This document shows positions 43,575 to 56,498 of a stretch of DNA of 64,000 bases, piece after piece. Source of the DNA: Candidatus Methylopumilus rimovensis. Its GTDB lineage: Bacteria; Pseudomonadota; Gammaproteobacteria; Burkholderiales; Methylophilaceae. The notes under the pieces were generated by a model. That model saw only the letters and a program-made list of their open reading frames with translations, ran no database searches and was not told the DNA's origin. Each line of letters begins with the position of its first letter. Position 1 is the stretch's first letter. The stretch is from the NCBI RefSeq assembly GCF_006364615.1, contig NZ_CP040986.1, forward strand, positions 1,219,800 to 1,283,799, read 5' to 3'. The position numbers were made by a program, and so were the translations under genes.

Positions 43575-44672
43575 ATGACAACACATGCACTTTATAACTC
43601 ATATCAATTAGGCAATTTAACTCTTAATAATCGGTGCGTTATGGCGCCACTCACTCGAAATCGTGCTAATGAGAAGCGTGAACCTGTCGATTTAAATGTC
43701 ACCTATTATGAGCAACGCGCAACTGCCGGTTTAATCATAGCCGAAGCGACTCAAATTTGTCCTGTGGGCCAAGGTTATATTTCAACACCTGGTATTTATT
43801 CTGAGGGTCAAATTGAAGGCTGGAGAAAAGTGACTGATGCGGTACATAAAAAAAATGGAAAGATTTGTTTGCAACTCTGGCATGTCGGCCGTATTTCACA
43901 TAGCGAATTACTACCAAACAACATGCCACCTCAAGCCCCTTCAGCAATCAGAGCTAAGGCAAAAACATTTAATAGCAAAGGCTTAGTAGATGTATCAGAA
44001 CCTAAAGCGTTAGAGATTGATGAAATTAAATCACTCACCAAGCAATATGCTCAAGCCACTTTAAATGCGCAAAAAGCTGGATTTGATATGATTGAAGTTC
44101 ATGCAGCCAATGGTTATCTTATTGATCAATTTTTAAGAGACAAAACAAATCATCGAATTGATCAATATGGTGGATCGATTGAAAATCGTGCGCGCTTTTT
44201 ATTAGAGGTAGTTGATGAAATCATCAAAGTCTATCCGGCGAATTTAATCGGCTGTCGTATTTCACCTGCATCTACATTTAATGATATTGATGATTCAGAT
44301 CCACAAAACTTATATAGCTATGTTGTCACTGAACTAGGTAAAAGAAAATTAGCATATCTTCATATCATTGAAGGCGAAACAGGTGGGCCACGCGATGCCA
44401 ATCCTAAAGTTAATTTTGCTGAATTAAAAAAGTTATTTAAAACGCATGGTGGTATGAACATTATGACAAACAATGGCTATAACAAGGCCATGGCTGAGAG
44501 TGCCATTGAAAATAATGAGGCTGATCTTGTTGCTTTCGGCGTTCCTTTTCTTGCTAATCCAGATTTAGTAAAACGACTTGAAAATAATTACCCACTTAAT
44601 ACGCCAAATCAAAGAACTTTTTATGGTGGTACTGAAAAAGGTTATATCGATTACCCTTTTTATAGCGATTAA
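43575..44672 (+). CDS. Old yellow enzyme-family ene-reductase
   Basis: A 365-residue FMN TIM-barrel enzyme. LYNSYQLGNLTLNNRCVMAPLTRNRA (start), LWHVGRISH, FDMIEVHAANGYLIDQFLRDKTNHR and QYGGSIENRARFLLEVVDE match NemA and related alkene reductases, which reduce activated C=C bonds, nitrate esters or N-ethylmaleimide with NAD(P)H. The start at 43575 (MTTHALYN) gives the family N-terminus. It overlaps the convergent small membrane protein gene by 4 nt at the 3' end. Confidence 0.9.
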   Translation: MTTHALYNSYQLGNLTLNNRCVMAPLTRNRANEKREPVDLNVTYYEQRATAGLIIAEATQICPVGQGYISTPGIYSEGQIEGWRKVTDAVHKKNGKICLQLWHVGRISHSELLPNNMPPQAPSAIRAKAKTFNSKGLVDVSEPKALEIDEIKSLTKQYAQATLNAQKAGFDMIEVHAANGYLIDQFLRDKTNHRIDQYGGSIENRARFLLEVVDEIIKVYPANLIGCRISPASTFNDIDDSDPQNLYSYVVTELGKRKLAYLHIIEGETGGPRDANPKVNFAELKKLFKTHGGMNIMTNNGYNKAMAESAIENNEADLVAFGVPFLANPDLVKRLENNYPLNTPNQRTFYGGTEKGYIDYPFYSD

Positions 44673-44995
44673 CTAATTTTATTTTTTGCAGGCTTTTTCG
44701 CTGCAGGTTTTTTAGGTTCATCGCCTAAATGAAGGTCTATACCTTTCACTAAATTTTTGAACTCATCTGTGTAAACAATTTTTTTAGCTATCTTTTTTTT
44801 GCCATAAAGTGAAATGCCGAAAAAAATAATGGAATATAAGAGAATGACGGTTACAACCACGGTGGTCTCAAAAAAATAATCGCGCACTAAGGTAAGTAAC
44901 GGGTCTAACCATAACCAACCTTGTTTAACTTGATACTCAAGATTGCCTACCCAGATTGTTTGAACCTCATGTAAATACTCAAATAAAGCCGCCAT
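44669..44995 (-). CDS. Small single-helix membrane protein with Lys/Pro tail
   Basis: A 108-residue protein with one strong hydrophobic helix (about 44-63, TTVVVTVILLYSIIFFGISL) and a basic C-terminal tail EPKKPAAKKPAKNKIS. The N-terminal 40 residues are aromatic-rich (WVGNLEYQVKQGWLWLDP). No family recognised. The tail resembles those of the proteins at 27908 and 43081. It overlaps the stop of the old yellow enzyme gene on the opposite strand. Confidence 0.65.
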   Translation of the reverse strand: MAALFEYLHEVQTIWVGNLEYQVKQGWLWLDPLLTLVRDYFFETTVVVTVILLYSIIFFGISLYGKKKIAKKIVYTDEFKNLVKGIDLHLGDEPKKPAAKKPAKNKIS

Positions 44996-45102
44996 GTTGA
45001 ACCTTTCTTAATATTCTTCAAATTATAAGTGAAATCCATGCCCAGAAAAGGAAAGCCTTAAACAAAAGAGATAAAATATAGCTTTAAATTCAACGAATTA
45101 TT

Positions 45103-45243
45103 ATGAAAATCACAGTTATTGCTTCTGGTTATGTAGGCTTAGTGGGGGCTCTTTATTTAGCCGAGGTCGCGGATTAAACTTTATACCTTAATGTGCATCG
45201 AGAGAAAATGCGCATCCTCAAAAAAGGTGTGCGTGATTTATAG
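45103..45243 (+). pseudogene. Relic of UDP-glucose 6-dehydrogenase (ugd), 5' end only
   Basis: The reading frame MKITVIASGYVGLVGALYLA, then EVAD, a stop (45175), and in the same frame LYLNVHREKMRILKKG up to a second stop (45241) matches the first 45 or so residues of UDP-glucose/GDP-mannose dehydrogenases (GxGYVGL NAD-binding loop). The normal G-x-G is changed to A-S-G. The rest of the gene is gone. It fills most of the 300-nt gap between the small membrane protein gene and glmS. No other ORF is in that gap. Confidence 0.8.
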
Positions 45244-45295
45244 GCTGATATAAAACCTACGTTATTTCTTTTAGAAGCTTTTTGTACTTTTAGAT

Positions 45296-47128
45296 TTATT
45301 CTACTGTGACAGACTTTGCTAAATTTCGAGGTTTATCGACATCTGTTCCCTTAATAAGTGACACATGATAAGCAAGTAACTGAACTGGAATGGAGTGAAT
45401 AATCGGCGACAGAATGCCTGCATGTCTTGGTGTTCTTATTACGCGAACACCTGGACTTTCTATAAAGTGGCTGTCAGCATCTGCGAATACAAAAATTTCA
45501 CCACCTCGCGCTTTTACTTCCTGCATATTCGATTTTACTTTTTCAAGTAAATTATCATTCGGAGCAATCACAACAACTGGCATGTCATTATCAACTAATG
45601 CTAATGGACCATGTTTTAACTCCCCTGCTGGATAAGCTTCTGCATGAATATAAGAAATCTCTTTTAATTTTAATGCGCCTTCCATGGCAATTGGGTAATG
45701 AATGCCTCGACCTAAGAATAAAGCATGTTGCTTATCTGCAAATAATTTTGCCCATTCTTTAATTTGCGGCTCTAAATTAAGTGCTTGTTGAACGCTTCCT
45801 GGCAACTGTCTTAAATTTTCTAGGTAACTTTTTTCCTCAATCTTATTAATGAGCTTTTTATGTTTCGCAATAGTTACAGCTAGACTAAATAGAGATACCA
45901 GTTGTGTCGTAAAAGCTTTGGTCGATGCTACGCCAATTTCTGCACCCGCTCTAGTATATAAGACAAGATTTGATGCGCGTGCAATCGCACTTTCTTGCAC
46001 ATTACAAATTGCTAAGCTTAAATTTTGCCCTAGGGACTGAGCATGCTTTAAAGCTTCCATCGTATCGAGGGTTTCACCTGACTGAGAGATGGTTAGAATT
46101 AATTGATTTGGATTAGGAACTGAGTCTCGATATCGATATTCACTTGAGATTTCAACCGTCGTTGGTATTTTTGCAATACTTTCTAACCAATATTTTGCAG
46201 TGACCCCTGCGTAATAACTTGTGCCTGCTGCTAAAATTAAAATACTATCCATTTTAGAAAAATGTTCTTGGGCATTTTTTCCAAATAGACTTACATCAAA
46301 ATGACCTGCATCAATAATAGCTTCAATCGTGTCTGTTAAGGCTCGAGGCTGTTCATAAATTTCTTTTTGCATGAAGTGGTCATAAGGGCCTAACTCCATG
46401 GAAGATAAGGTCACATCACTGATATGTGTTTTACGTGTAATCGTTTTTTTATCTTTATCGAAAATTTGAATGCCATCTTTTTTTATTTGTACAACATCAC
46501 CATCTTCTAGATATATAAATTTTTTAGTGATGGCTAAAAGTGCTGAAATATCAGATGCAATAAAATTTTGCATATCACCAAGGCCAATAATGAGCGGGCA
46601 ACCTAACCGAGCGCAAATCATTTCATCAGGATTTTTAAGAGAGATCACGGCAATTGCAAATGCACCCCTTAATTCTTCACCTAACATTTGGATTGCTTCT
46701 AAAAGTGATTTGTTGTGATGTTTTATAAAGTAATGAATCAGATGTGCAATGACTTCAGTATCTGTTTGTGATTCAAATTCATAGCCTAATTTTTTAAGAC
46801 GCTCTCGCTCTTCTTCATAATTTTCAATAATGCCATTATGTACAACCGCGATTTCACCTTGTGAAATATGAGGGTGCGCATTCAATTCTGTAACTCCACC
46901 ATGTGTTGCCCATCTCGTATGGCCAATACCTAAAAAGCCTTCTAGCTTTTGATCTTTCACCATCGTTTCAATCTCAGCCACACGACCTACTGAGCGCACA
47001 CGTTCAATACCCTTTCGAAGAACCGCAATACCGGATGAATCATAACCTCGATATTCGAGACGACTTAATCCCTCGATTAAATGTGGAACGATATTTTGAT
47101 TTGAAATTGCACCTACAATGCCGCACAT
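45296..47128 (-). CDS. glmS: Glucosamine-6-phosphate synthase
   Basis: A 610-residue amidotransferase. It begins MCGIVGAI, so the nucleophile Cys is residue 2 after Met removal becomes Cys1; the glutaminase domain runs to about 240 and two SIS isomerase domains follow ([27 protein letters not shown], and C-terminal KSVTVE). It makes glucosamine-6-phosphate from fructose-6-phosphate and glutamine. The frame is open far upstream, but the start at 47128 is fixed by MCGIVG. It lies 13 nt after glmU, leaving no room for a glmS ribozyme. Confidence 0.97.
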   Translation of the reverse strand: MCGIVGAISNQNIVPHLIEGLSRLEYRGYDSSGIAVLRKGIERVRSVGRVAEIETMVKDQKLEGFLGIGHTRWATHGGVTELNAHPHISQGEIAVVHNGIIENYEEERERLKKLGYEFESQTDTEVIAHLIHYFIKHHNKSLLEAIQMLGEELRGAFAIAVISLKNPDEMICARLGCPLIIGLGDMQNFIASDISALLAITKKFIYLEDGDVVQIKKDGIQIFDKDKKTITRKTHISDVTLSSMELGPYDHFMQKEIYEQPRALTDTIEAIIDAGHFDVSLFGKNAQEHFSKMDSILILAAGTSYYAGVTAKYWLESIAKIPTTVEISSEYRYRDSVPNPNQLILTISQSGETLDTMEALKHAQSLGQNLSLAICNVQESAIARASNLVLYTRAGAEIGVASTKAFTTQLVSLFSLAVTIAKHKKLINKIEEKSYLENLRQLPGSVQQALNLEPQIKEWAKLFADKQHALFLGRGIHYPIAMEGALKLKEISYIHAEAYPAGELKHGPLALVDNDMPVVVIAPNDNLLEKVKSNMQEVKARGGEIFVFADADSHFIESPGVRVIRTPRHAGILSPIIHSIPVQLLAYHVSLIKGTDVDKPRNLAKSVTVE

Positions 47129-47141
47129 ATATAAATTCTCT

Positions 47142-48497
47142 TTATTTTTTTGTAGGTTTAGTCCAGCCAGAGATGCTGGTTTGTTTTGATCGGGACACCG
47201 TGAGTTCGCCCGGTGGTGCATCTTTCGTGATAGTAGATCCTGCAGCAATGGTCGCTCCCTTACCAATTTTAATAGGGGCTACTAATGCCGTGTTTGACCC
47301 TATAAACACATCGTCTTCAATTGTAGTCGGATGTTTATTAGCGCCATCATAATTACAAGTAATCGCACCAGCACCTATATTAACTGATTTGCCAACTAGG
47401 CTATCTCCAACATAACTCAAGTGATTTATATTTGTTTCATTATTCACTTCACTATTTTTAATTTCAACAAAATTACCAATGTGCACTTTGTTTTGAAGTT
47501 TTGTACCAGGTCTTAATCTAGCAAAAGGGCCAATGCGACAATTTTCGCCAATGACACTTTGCACAATGTGAGAATAAGGCTCGATCGAGGTATGATCACC
47601 TATAACGCTATCTTTAACATGAGAGTAAGCAGCAATCTTCACATGATTACCTAAAATAACTTTGCCTTCAAAAATACAACCTACGTCAATCAAGACATCT
47701 TGACCTGCCGTGACTTCACCTCGAATATCAATACGACTCGGATCAATAATGGTGACCCCTTCTTCCATCAATTTTTTTGCTGTCATAAGTTGATAGCTTC
47801 TTTCCATAGTTGCTAATTCAAATTTAGAATTAATACCGGTAATAGATACTTCATTATCCGCAGATTCACTTAATACTTCAATGTTATCTTCAATTGATAA
47901 CCCTACAATATCTGTTAAATAATATTCTTTTTGTACATTCTGATTATTGAGTCTTTTGAGCCAATTTTTTAAAAGATGATTCGGGGCACACATGATGCCT
48001 GTATTAATTTCTTTAATATTTTTTTGTAAAGCATCACAGTCTTTTTCTTCTACAATTTTTTGTATACGGTCATCTTTTCTTACGATCCTGCCATAACCTT
48101 TTGGATTTTCTTTTTGGTAAGTTAAAACGACCAAATTTTTTTGGCCTTTTTTAATTAAACTTTGAATCGTTTCTTGATCAATCAATGGTACATCGCCATA
48201 AAGAATGAGTGTGCAACCCTCATCTTTGATTAAAGGGATCGCTTGTTGAACGGCATGGCCTGTACCTAATTGTTCTTTTTGTTCTACCCATTGAATATGT
48301 TCTGATGGAAATGCTTTCTTAACAAGATTGCCTCCATAGCCATAAACTATTACAAGCTGGCTTGGATTAACTGACATGGAAGCATTAATGACATAACCTA
48401 AAAGCGGTTTATGAGCGAGTGGTTGCAAAACTTTAGGTAAATCAGAACGCATACGCGTTCCTTTTCCTGCAGCTAAAATCACAATAGATAATGACAT
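47142..48497 (-). CDS. glmU: Bifunctional UDP-N-acetylglucosamine pyrophosphorylase/acetyltransferase
   Basis: A 451-residue enzyme: an N-terminal uridylyltransferase with [19 protein letters not shown] (about 5-23) and a C-terminal left-handed beta helix of hexapeptide repeats ([19 protein letters not shown] to [10 protein letters not shown]). It performs the last two steps to UDP-GlcNAc for peptidoglycan and lipopolysaccharide. glmS follows after 13 nt, so UDP-GlcNAc synthesis is a two-gene operon. Confidence 0.97.
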   Translation of the reverse strand: MSLSIVILAAGKGTRMRSDLPKVLQPLAHKPLLGYVINASMSVNPSQLVIVYGYGGNLVKKAFPSEHIQWVEQKEQLGTGHAVQQAIPLIKDEGCTLILYGDVPLIDQETIQSLIKKGQKNLVVLTYQKENPKGYGRIVRKDDRIQKIVEEKDCDALQKNIKEINTGIMCAPNHLLKNWLKRLNNQNVQKEYYLTDIVGLSIEDNIEVLSESADNEVSITGINSKFELATMERSYQLMTAKKLMEEGVTIIDPSRIDIRGEVTAGQDVLIDVGCIFEGKVILGNHVKIAAYSHVKDSVIGDHTSIEPYSHIVQSVIGENCRIGPFARLRPGTKLQNKVHIGNFVEIKNSEVNNETNINHLSYVGDSLVGKSVNIGAGAITCNYDGANKHPTTIEDDVFIGSNTALVAPIKIGKGATIAAGSTITKDAPPGELTVSRSKQTSISGWTKPTKK

Positions 48498-48533
48498 CTT
48501 CGCTATTTTATCGCCTATTTGTTATCACATGAC

Positions 48534-48562
48534 ATAAAAAAAGCAGCTTTTAAGCTGCTTTT
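48534..48562 (-). terminator. Terminator of the ATP synthase operon
   Basis: Inverted repeat AAGCAGCTT (48541-48549) with AAGCTGCTT (48552-48560); on the minus strand it is followed by a run of seven T. It separates atpC from glmU. Confidence 0.88.
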
Positions 48563-48585
48563 AATAATTTTGCAAATATTGAAAA

Positions 48586-49008
48586 TTAGTGTTTTTGACG
48601 GAGTTTTTGAATCGCTTGAATTTGTGCAATCGCTTCCGCTAATTCAGCTTGGGCTTTTGCATAATCCACATCCGAAGCACGATTCTTCATCGCTTCTTCA
48701 GCCGCTTTTTTAGCTGCATTCGCTTGCGCTTCATCAAGATCATGACCGCGAATAGCTGTATCTGCTAAAACAGTTACGACACCGGGTTGCACTTCTAATA
48801 TACCACCTGAAATATAAATGAGTTGCTCTTCATTTTTATCTGCTAATTTAATACGAAGCGCACCAGGTTTAATCGATGTAATCATAGGTGCGTGGTGCGG
48901 ATAAATACCTACTTCACCCATTTGTGCAGGTGCTGCCACGAACTCTGCTTCACCTGAAAAAATAGATTCTTCAGCACTTACTACATCAATATGAACTGTG
49001 GCCACCAT
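48586..49008 (-). CDS. atpC: ATP synthase epsilon subunit
   Basis: A 140-residue subunit with the N-terminal beta sandwich ([37 protein letters not shown]) and a C-terminal helical hairpin that inhibits rotation. It is the last gene of the atp operon, 18 nt after atpD, with a hairpin terminator 24 nt downstream of its stop. Confidence 0.95.
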   Translation of the reverse strand: MVATVHIDVVSAEESIFSGEAEFVAAPAQMGEVGIYPHHAPMITSIKPGALRIKLADKNEEQLIYISGGILEVQPGVVTVLADTAIRGHDLDEAQANAAKKAAEEAMKNRASDVDYAKAQAELAEAIAQIQAIQKLRQKH

Positions 49009-49026
49009 GTCGTATTTACCTAATTA

Positions 49027-50457
<1,431 letters not shown>

Positions 50458-50490
50458 TTATCCTTAAGACTCTAAATAATTAATTCAACG

Positions 50491-51357
50491 TTATGCAACC
50501 GCAGCTGCACCACCCACAATTTCTGAAATTTCTTTTGTAATTGCCGCTTGACGTGCTTTGTTATAAATCAATTTCAATTCGCCAATCACATTCTTCGCAT
50601 TATCTGAAGCTGATTTCATCGCAACCATACGTGCAGATTGCTCTGATGCCATATTTTCTGTGACGCCGTGATAAATCAATGACTCAATATAACGCGTCAA
50701 TAATTGATCGATTACACTTTGTGCATCAGGTTCATAGATATAATCCCATGGACCTTCTGGACTTCCGATTTTATCGCCTGAAAGTGGTAACAATTGATCC
50801 ACCACAGGTTCTTGCTTCATCGTATTAATAAATTTGGTATAACAAATAAAGAGCTGATCTACTTCGCCATTTACATAAGCATCAAGCATCACTTTGATCG
50901 CACCAATTAATTTTTCAACGTGCGGTGTATCGCCTAAACCTGTGATATGTGATTTCACATTCGCATTAATACGCGTCATGAAACCTAAGCCTTTGTTACC
51001 TAAGGCACTGACGTGTACATTTTTGCCTTGTGATTCCCATTCTTTCATTTGATTCACAGACATTCTTAATACATTGGTATTAAGACCGCCGCATAAACCT
51101 TTATCTGAAGTCACTACAATCAAACCAATATTTTTAATTTGGTCTTTTTTCACGAGGAATGGATGTTTATATTCAGATTTTGCATATGATAAATGCGCTG
51201 CTACATTTCTAATTTTCTCAGCATAAGGCCGAGCTTGACGCATACGCTCTTGCGCTTTACGCATCTTAGATGCTGCGACCATCTCCATCGCTTTGGTGAT
51301 CTTTCGTGTATTTTCTACACTCTTGATCTTGGTTCTGATTTCTTTACTACCGGCCAT
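50491..51357 (-). CDS. atpG: ATP synthase gamma subunit
   Basis: A 288-residue central-stalk subunit. The N-terminal helix [32 protein letters not shown] and the C-terminal helix with [39 protein letters not shown] form the rotating coiled coil inside the alpha/beta head. It lies 14 nt after atpA and 36 nt before atpD. Confidence 0.97.
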   Translation of the reverse strand: MAGSKEIRTKIKSVENTRKITKAMEMVAASKMRKAQERMRQARPYAEKIRNVAAHLSYAKSEYKHPFLVKKDQIKNIGLIVVTSDKGLCGGLNTNVLRMSVNQMKEWESQGKNVHVSALGNKGLGFMTRINANVKSHITGLGDTPHVEKLIGAIKVMLDAYVNGEVDQLFICYTKFINTMKQEPVVDQLLPLSGDKIGSPEGPWDYIYEPDAQSVIDQLLTRYIESLIYHGVTENMASEQSARMVAMKSASDNAKNVIGELKLIYNKARQAAITKEISEIVGGAAAVA

Positions 51358-51371
51358 AATGACTCTTTATA

Positions 51372-52913
51372 TTAGTAAGCGTTACTTGATTTGAAATCTT
51401 CAATGGCTTTTTCAAGCGCTTTTTCATTGTCGCCTGATAAGTCAGTTGTTTTTTCTATGTCTTGCATAATTTTTTTGTATTTAGAATTCATGAAACCATG
51501 CAATGCATTTTCAAATGCCAACACTTTGTTTGTTGGAACATCATCAAAGTAGCCTTTGTTTGCTGCGAATAAAGTCACAGCCATTTGCGAAACATTTAAA
51601 GGTGTATATTGTGCTTGCTTCATAAGTTCAGTAAACATGCGGCCACGATCAAGCTGTTTACGTGTGGCTTCGTCAAGATCAGATGCAAATTGTGCGAATG
51701 CTGCTAACTCACGATATTGAGCTAGCGCTAAACGTACACCCCCACCTAATTTTTTAATTACTTTAGTTTGAGCAGCGCCGCCCACGCGCGAGACAGAAAT
51801 ACCTGCGTTAATCGCTGGACGAATACCTGCGTTAAATAAGTCTGTTTCAAGGAATATCTGGCCGTCAGTAATCGAAATTACGTTTGTCGGCACGAATGCA
51901 GATACGTCACCTGCCGCAGTTTCAATAATTGGCAATGCAGTAAGTGAACCTGTTTTACCTTTCACTTTTCCTTTAGTAAATTTTTCTACATATTCTTCAT
52001 TCACACGAGCTGCGCGCTCAAGTAAACGTGAGTGAATATAGAACACGTCACCTGGATAAGCTTCACGGCCTGGTGGACGACGTAAGAGTAATGAGATCTG
52101 ACGATAAGCAATCGCTTGTTTTGTTAAGTCGTCATAAATAATAAGTGCATCTTCGCCACGATCACGGAAATATTCGCCCATCGTACAACCTGCATAAGGC
52201 GCTAAGAATTGTAATGCTGCTGAATCTGATGCTGATGCTGCAACGACAATGGTATATTCCATTGCACCATGCTCTTCGAGTTTTCTCACTACGTTAGCGA
52301 TCGTTGATGCTTTTTGACCAATCGCTACATAGATACAGGTCATGTTTTGACCTTTTTGATTAATAATTGCATCAGTTGCTACCGCTGTTTTACCTGTTTG
52401 ACGGTCACCAATAATCAATTCACGTTGGCCTCGTCCGACTGGCACCATAGAATCCACAGATTTCAACCCTGTTTGAACTGGTTGTGATACAGATTTACGT
52501 GCAATCACACCTGGTGCTACTTTTTCGATTTTGTCTGTAAGTTTTGTTTTAACAGGGCCTTTGCCATCAATCGGTTGACCAAGCGCGTTTACGACACGAC
52601 CGATCAATTCTGGGCCAACAGGTACTTCTAAAATTCGGCCTGTACATTTACATACATCACCTTCAGTTATATGTTCGTAATCACCTAACACCACCGCACC
52701 CACTGAATCTCGTTCAAGATTTAATGCAAGTCCATATGTGTTTCCTGGGAATTCGATCATTTCACCAGACATCACATTTGATAATCCGTGAATACGCACA
52801 ATACCATCGGTCACTGAAACCACCGTACCTTGTGTTCTCGCCTCAGCGGTTGTCGAGAAGTTCTCTAATCGACTTTTAATGAGTTCACTAATTTCTGATG
52901 TTGATAACTGCAT
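51372..52913 (-). CDS. atpA: ATP synthase alpha subunit
   Basis: A 513-residue F1 subunit with the non-catalytic P-loop [10 protein letters not shown] (about 169-178), the alpha-type signature [17 protein letters not shown] (about 364-380) and the N-terminal beta barrel. Its length equals the E. coli protein (513). It alternates with beta subunits in the head. It follows atpH by 24 nt. Confidence 0.98.
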   Translation of the reverse strand: MQLSTSEISELIKSRLENFSTTAEARTQGTVVSVTDGIVRIHGLSNVMSGEMIEFPGNTYGLALNLERDSVGAVVLGDYEHITEGDVCKCTGRILEVPVGPELIGRVVNALGQPIDGKGPVKTKLTDKIEKVAPGVIARKSVSQPVQTGLKSVDSMVPVGRGQRELIIGDRQTGKTAVATDAIINQKGQNMTCIYVAIGQKASTIANVVRKLEEHGAMEYTIVVAASASDSAALQFLAPYAGCTMGEYFRDRGEDALIIYDDLTKQAIAYRQISLLLRRPPGREAYPGDVFYIHSRLLERAARVNEEYVEKFTKGKVKGKTGSLTALPIIETAAGDVSAFVPTNVISITDGQIFLETDLFNAGIRPAINAGISVSRVGGAAQTKVIKKLGGGVRLALAQYRELAAFAQFASDLDEATRKQLDRGRMFTELMKQAQYTPLNVSQMAVTLFAANKGYFDDVPTNKVLAFENALHGFMNSKYKKIMQDIEKTTDLSGDNEKALEKAIEDFKSSNAY

Positions 52914-52937
52914 TACTATCTCCTGATAATGATTAGC

Positions 52938-53474
52938 TTACGACTTCAACGCGTAGGCTAAATTTTGTAATTGCTCACGAACTGAAGCATCAATCACGGT
53001 GTCCCCCACAATCACTTTAGTACCACCAATGATTGCTTCATCAATCGTTACTTTTGCATCAATTTTTTTATTAAATTTCTTTTCTAAACTTTTAACCAAT
53101 GTATCGACTTCTTTATCTGTCGGTTTTGATGCCACAATAATTTCTGCATCAAGCGTACCTTCATCTGTCGCTTTTAATGTTTCAAAAAGGTGACTGATTT
53201 CTGGCAATACATTAAGTCTTTTATATTCGATCAAAAGCTTAATCAGATTTTCACCATATTGATTAAGTTTTTTTCCCGCGATTTTTACAAGCGCTTTTTC
53301 ACGGTCTTCATCAGAAACTTTCGAATCATTAATGAACGCATGCATGCGTTCATCTAAAGACACTTGTGCTAAAAATTCCAACATCTCAGACCATTCGGAA
53401 AGGGATTTTTTTTCTTTTGCAAGATTAAATGCTGCAACAGCATAAGGTCTTGCGATTGTTGAAATTTCTGCCAT
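52938..53474 (-). CDS. atpH: ATP synthase delta subunit
   Basis: A 178-residue peripheral-stalk subunit: an N-terminal helical bundle (ARPYAVAAFNLAKEKKSLSEW) and a C-terminal beta/alpha part with the conserved end IDEAIIGGTKVIVGDTVIDASVREQLQNLAYAL. It joins the b dimer to the alpha subunits. It starts 7 nt after atpF. Confidence 0.95.
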   Translation of the reverse strand: MAEISTIARPYAVAAFNLAKEKKSLSEWSEMLEFLAQVSLDERMHAFINDSKVSDEDREKALVKIAGKKLNQYGENLIKLLIEYKRLNVLPEISHLFETLKATDEGTLDAEIIVASKPTDKEVDTLVKSLEKKFNKKIDAKVTIDEAIIGGTKVIVGDTVIDASVREQLQNLAYALKS

Positions 53475-53481
53475 GGTGGTC

Positions 53482-53952
53482 CTAAAGTTCTTTCGCTAAT
53501 TTACCTAACATATCGCTATGGGCTTTCTTATCAATTTCTTTTGATAAGATTTTTTCAGCGCCTGCAATTGCAAGTATTGACACTTGTTCGCGTAAAGATT
53601 CTTTTGCGCGATTCACTTCTTGGTCAATCTCTGCTTTCGCACCCAAGATAATACGATCGCCTTCAGTTTTTGCTTGATGCTTTGCTTCTTCTAAAATTTC
53701 TGACGCTCTTTTTTCAGCTTGAGAAATAATTTCAGATGCTTTCTGTTTAGCTTCGTTAAGTTGTTGTGTTGTTTTCTTTGCAGCGACTTCTAAAGATGCT
53801 TTACCTTCTTGAGCTGCAGCTAAACCGTCGGCAATTTCTTTCTGACGCGTTTCAATCGCGCTTAAAAGAGGTGGCCACACATACTTCACGGTAAACCAAA
53901 TGAGAATCGCAAAAGCAATCGCTTGGGCAATTAACGTAAAATTAATATTCAT
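53482..53952 (-). CDS. atpF: ATP synthase b subunit
   Basis: A 156-residue protein with one N-terminal membrane helix (about 5-25, [22 protein letters not shown]) and a long charged coiled coil (about 30-140) that forms the stator stalk. Its length equals the E. coli b subunit. It lies between atpE and atpH in the standard proteobacterial order. Confidence 0.96.
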   Translation of the reverse strand: MNINFTLIAQAIAFAILIWFTVKYVWPPLLSAIETRQKEIADGLAAAQEGKASLEVAAKKTTQQLNEAKQKASEIISQAEKRASEILEEAKHQAKTEGDRIILGAKAEIDQEVNRAKESLREQVSILAIAGAEKILSKEIDKKAHSDMLGKLAKEL

Positions 53953-53992
53953 TTTTGCTCCTGTCTAAGTTCGGTTAAAAGAACCTAAACAA

Positions 53993-54295
<303 letters not shown>

Positions 54296-54308
54296 TTAAA
54301 TAAAAAAA

Positions 54309-55118
54309 CTAATGGCCTTCATGCGCCATCGATAAATACACCACCGTTAACATCATGAAGACAAATGCTTGTAGCCCCACAATTAGAATATGGAATATGG
54401 ACCAACCTGCGCCCAATAATGCTCCAAAAAATACGCCTGTCACACTCGTTGATGCGAGTAAACCAAGTAGCAAGAAAATCACTTCGCCTGCGTACATGTT
54501 TCCGAAAAGTCGGAGTGAGTGAGATAAAGGTTTAGAAATATATTCGATAATATTAAATAGAAAGTTTGCAGGCCACACCCAAATTTTGCTGCCGAAGGGC
54601 GCTGTGAATAATTCATGAATCCAACCGCCAAAACCTTTTACTTTAATACCAAAATAAATCATAAGAATCCACACTGCAATCGCAAGTGCAAATGTGGTAT
54701 TGATATCTGAAGTTGGAACGCTTCGCCATTCATGAATGCCTAAAGGTGCGTAAATAAAATGTGCCATCACATCAATCGGTAAAAAGTCCATTGAGTTCAT
54801 GACAAGCACCCAAATGAAAACGGTAAGCGCGGCAGGTGCAATGAAAGCATGACGATCGCCATGAAATATATTTTTAACTTGATCATCAATGAAACCAAAC
54901 ATGAGTTCTACAAACGCTTGGCCTTTTGAAGGAACGCCGGCTGTAGCTTTACGAGCCACCATCCAAATTAATGCCATTGAAATAATACCCAGCAACACAC
55001 CCATGACGAGTGAGTCAATATTTAAGCTCCAAAATGCACCTTCACCAATTGCCTTTGTATTAAAGGTTAAATGGTGGGTGATATATTCGCTTGGTGTTAA
55101 TGTGCCTTCAGTTGCCAT
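54309..55118 (-). CDS. atpB: ATP synthase a subunit
   Basis: A 269-residue membrane protein of F0. The key arginine lies in [15 protein letters not shown] (about 200-214), and [15 protein letters not shown] is the conserved last helix. It forms the proton half-channels next to the c ring. The ATG at 55118 ([12 protein letters not shown]) is chosen over the TTG at 55127; both are possible. Confidence 0.95.
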   Translation of the reverse strand: MATEGTLTPSEYITHHLTFNTKAIGEGAFWSLNIDSLVMGVLLGIISMALIWMVARKATAGVPSKGQAFVELMFGFIDDQVKNIFHGDRHAFIAPAALTVFIWVLVMNSMDFLPIDVMAHFIYAPLGIHEWRSVPTSDINTTFALAIAVWILMIYFGIKVKGFGGWIHELFTAPFGSKIWVWPANFLFNIIEYISKPLSHSLRLFGNMYAGEVIFLLLGLLASTSVTGVFFGALLGAGWSIFHILIVGLQAFVFMMLTVVYLSMAHEGH

Positions 55119-55146
55119 ATCTTTCAATATTTCCTAGTGACTTTTG

Positions 55147-55548
55147 TTAGTCTTCATTTAATTTTGTAATCGATGCGCCTGAAATAATGGCTGACAATAC
55201 AAGCCCTGCAATCAGTGCAAATGGTACAAGCGCTGTATAAAACTTAAACGCCAACCAAAGCGATACAAGTACTACAAAAATTTTTACAGCTTCAGCTTTT
55301 AATACATTAATAATGATAGCTGCGGGCTCTTTACTCAAAGCCGTTTTGTGAGCAATTTTTGAGGCGAGAAGTACACCGAATATTACGGAGACACTACCGA
55401 TCAACGCAGAAATACCTGCATGCTTTCCAAAGACTACTGCAACTAAAACCGTTAATATGCCAGCGGCTTTAACCTGCAAACTCAACATTTTTTGAATGAT
55501 TTGAGGGAATCGCTTCATTCTTTCAGTGATTTCATCAATATCGGACAT
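55147..55548 (-). CDS. atpI: ATP synthase subunit I
   Basis: A 133-residue protein with four hydrophobic segments after a short charged start, first in the atp operon. Its position before atpB, size, and pattern (FGKHAGISALIGSVSVIFGVLLASKIAHK) fit AtpI, which helps assemble the c ring. It is the least conserved atp gene. Confidence 0.85.
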   Translation of the reverse strand: MSDIDEITERMKRFPQIIQKMLSLQVKAAGILTVLVAVVFGKHAGISALIGSVSVIFGVLLASKIAHKTALSKEPAAIIINVLKAEAVKIFVVLVSLWLAFKFYTALVPFALIAGLVLSAIISGASITKLNED

Positions 55549-55634
55549 TTATGCTCACTGAATGCAAAATTTTTGAGTTACAAAGGCATGAATTTTCGCT
55601 GGAATTGGCCGTTACGTCAAGGGTAAAGCTTACT

Positions 55635-56498
55635 TTATCCTTTAATTTTTTTAAGAATCTCATCCAATTGCTCCAAATTGCGATAATGCACTTTTAAAAC
55701 GCCCGAACCATTCTTTTTAGCATCGATCGTAACCGACGCACCTAGGGTTTCGGCTAAAGATTCCTCAAGGTGACGGACATCCGCATTGGCTCTTTTAGGG
55801 GATGACTTCGGCGTATCTGTTTTGTAACTATTTTGTAAATTTTTAACCAGTGCCTCGACTTCGCGCACAGATAGATTTTTTTGAATTACCTCTTCGCACA
55901 ACATAATTTGTTGGCTACCTTCTAAACCGATCAATGCTCTTGCATGACCCATATCAATTTTGCCACTTAATAATCGATCTTGAACGGACTTCGTTAAAGT
56001 TAAAAGTCTTAATAAATTAGAAACCGTAACACGCGATTTACCCACAGCATCGGCTGCAGCTTCATGTGTCATATTAAATTCATCAATTAAACGTTTAATG
56101 CCGATAGCTTCTTCTAATGGATTTAAATCTTCGCGTTGAATATTTTCAATGAGCGCCATCGCAAGCGCTGATTCATCAGGAATATTTTTAATGATGACAG
56201 GCACTTCATTTAAGTTAGCTAATTTAGCAGCACGCCAACGTCTCTCACCTGCAATGATCTCATATTGGTTATTACCAACCGGTCTCACAATAATAGGTTG
56301 CATAACGCCTTGCTTTAAAATCGATTGTGAAAGCGCATGCAATGCTTCTTCTTGCATAATGCTTCGAGGCTGATACTTACCAGGCTTTAAGTCGCTAATC
56401 GATAATGTTTGTAAAGAGCCTTCGTTCTTTGGTGTATCTTCATCGGTGTTTGACAATAATGCATCAAGTCCTCGACCGAGTCCTTTAGGTTTAGCCAT
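55635..56498 (-). CDS. parB: Chromosome-partitioning protein ParB
   Basis: A 287-residue ParB/Spo0J protein: the N-terminal CTP-binding domain with KYQPR and EIIAGERRWRAAKLANL (about 75-91), a central HTH (MTHEAAADAVGKSRVTVSNLLRLL) that reads parS, and a C-terminal dimerisation part. It loads on parS as a CTP-dependent clamp. The start overlaps parA by 8 nt. Two parS-like sites are in the window at 59885 and 59925. Confidence 0.96.
   Translation of the reverse strand: MAKPKGLGRGLDALLSNTDEDTPKNEGSLQTLSISDLKPGKYQPRSIMQEEALHALSQSILKQGVMQPIIVRPVGNNQYEIIAGERRWRAAKLANLNEVPVIIKNIPDESALAMALIENIQREDLNPLEEAIGIKRLIDEFNMTHEAAADAVGKSRVTVSNLLRLLTLTKSVQDRLLSGKIDMGHARALIGLEGSQQIMLCEEVIQKNLSVREVEALVKNLQNSYKTDTPKSSPKRANADVRHLEESLAETLGASVTIDAKKNGSGVLKVHYRNLEQLDEILKKIKG

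Noticed and set aside
47129..47141. glmS ribozyme or riboswitch
   Set aside because: Only 13 nt separate glmU and glmS, so there is no space for one.
47129..47266. N-terminal extension of the glmS frame
   Set aside because: The enzyme must start at MCGIVG with its catalytic cysteine; the extension is the antisense of the glmU end.
55619..55643. Hairpin at the parB stop as terminator
   Set aside because: The stem (AAGGGTAAAG/CTTTATCCTT) overlaps the stop codon and has no T-run in the transcribed direction.
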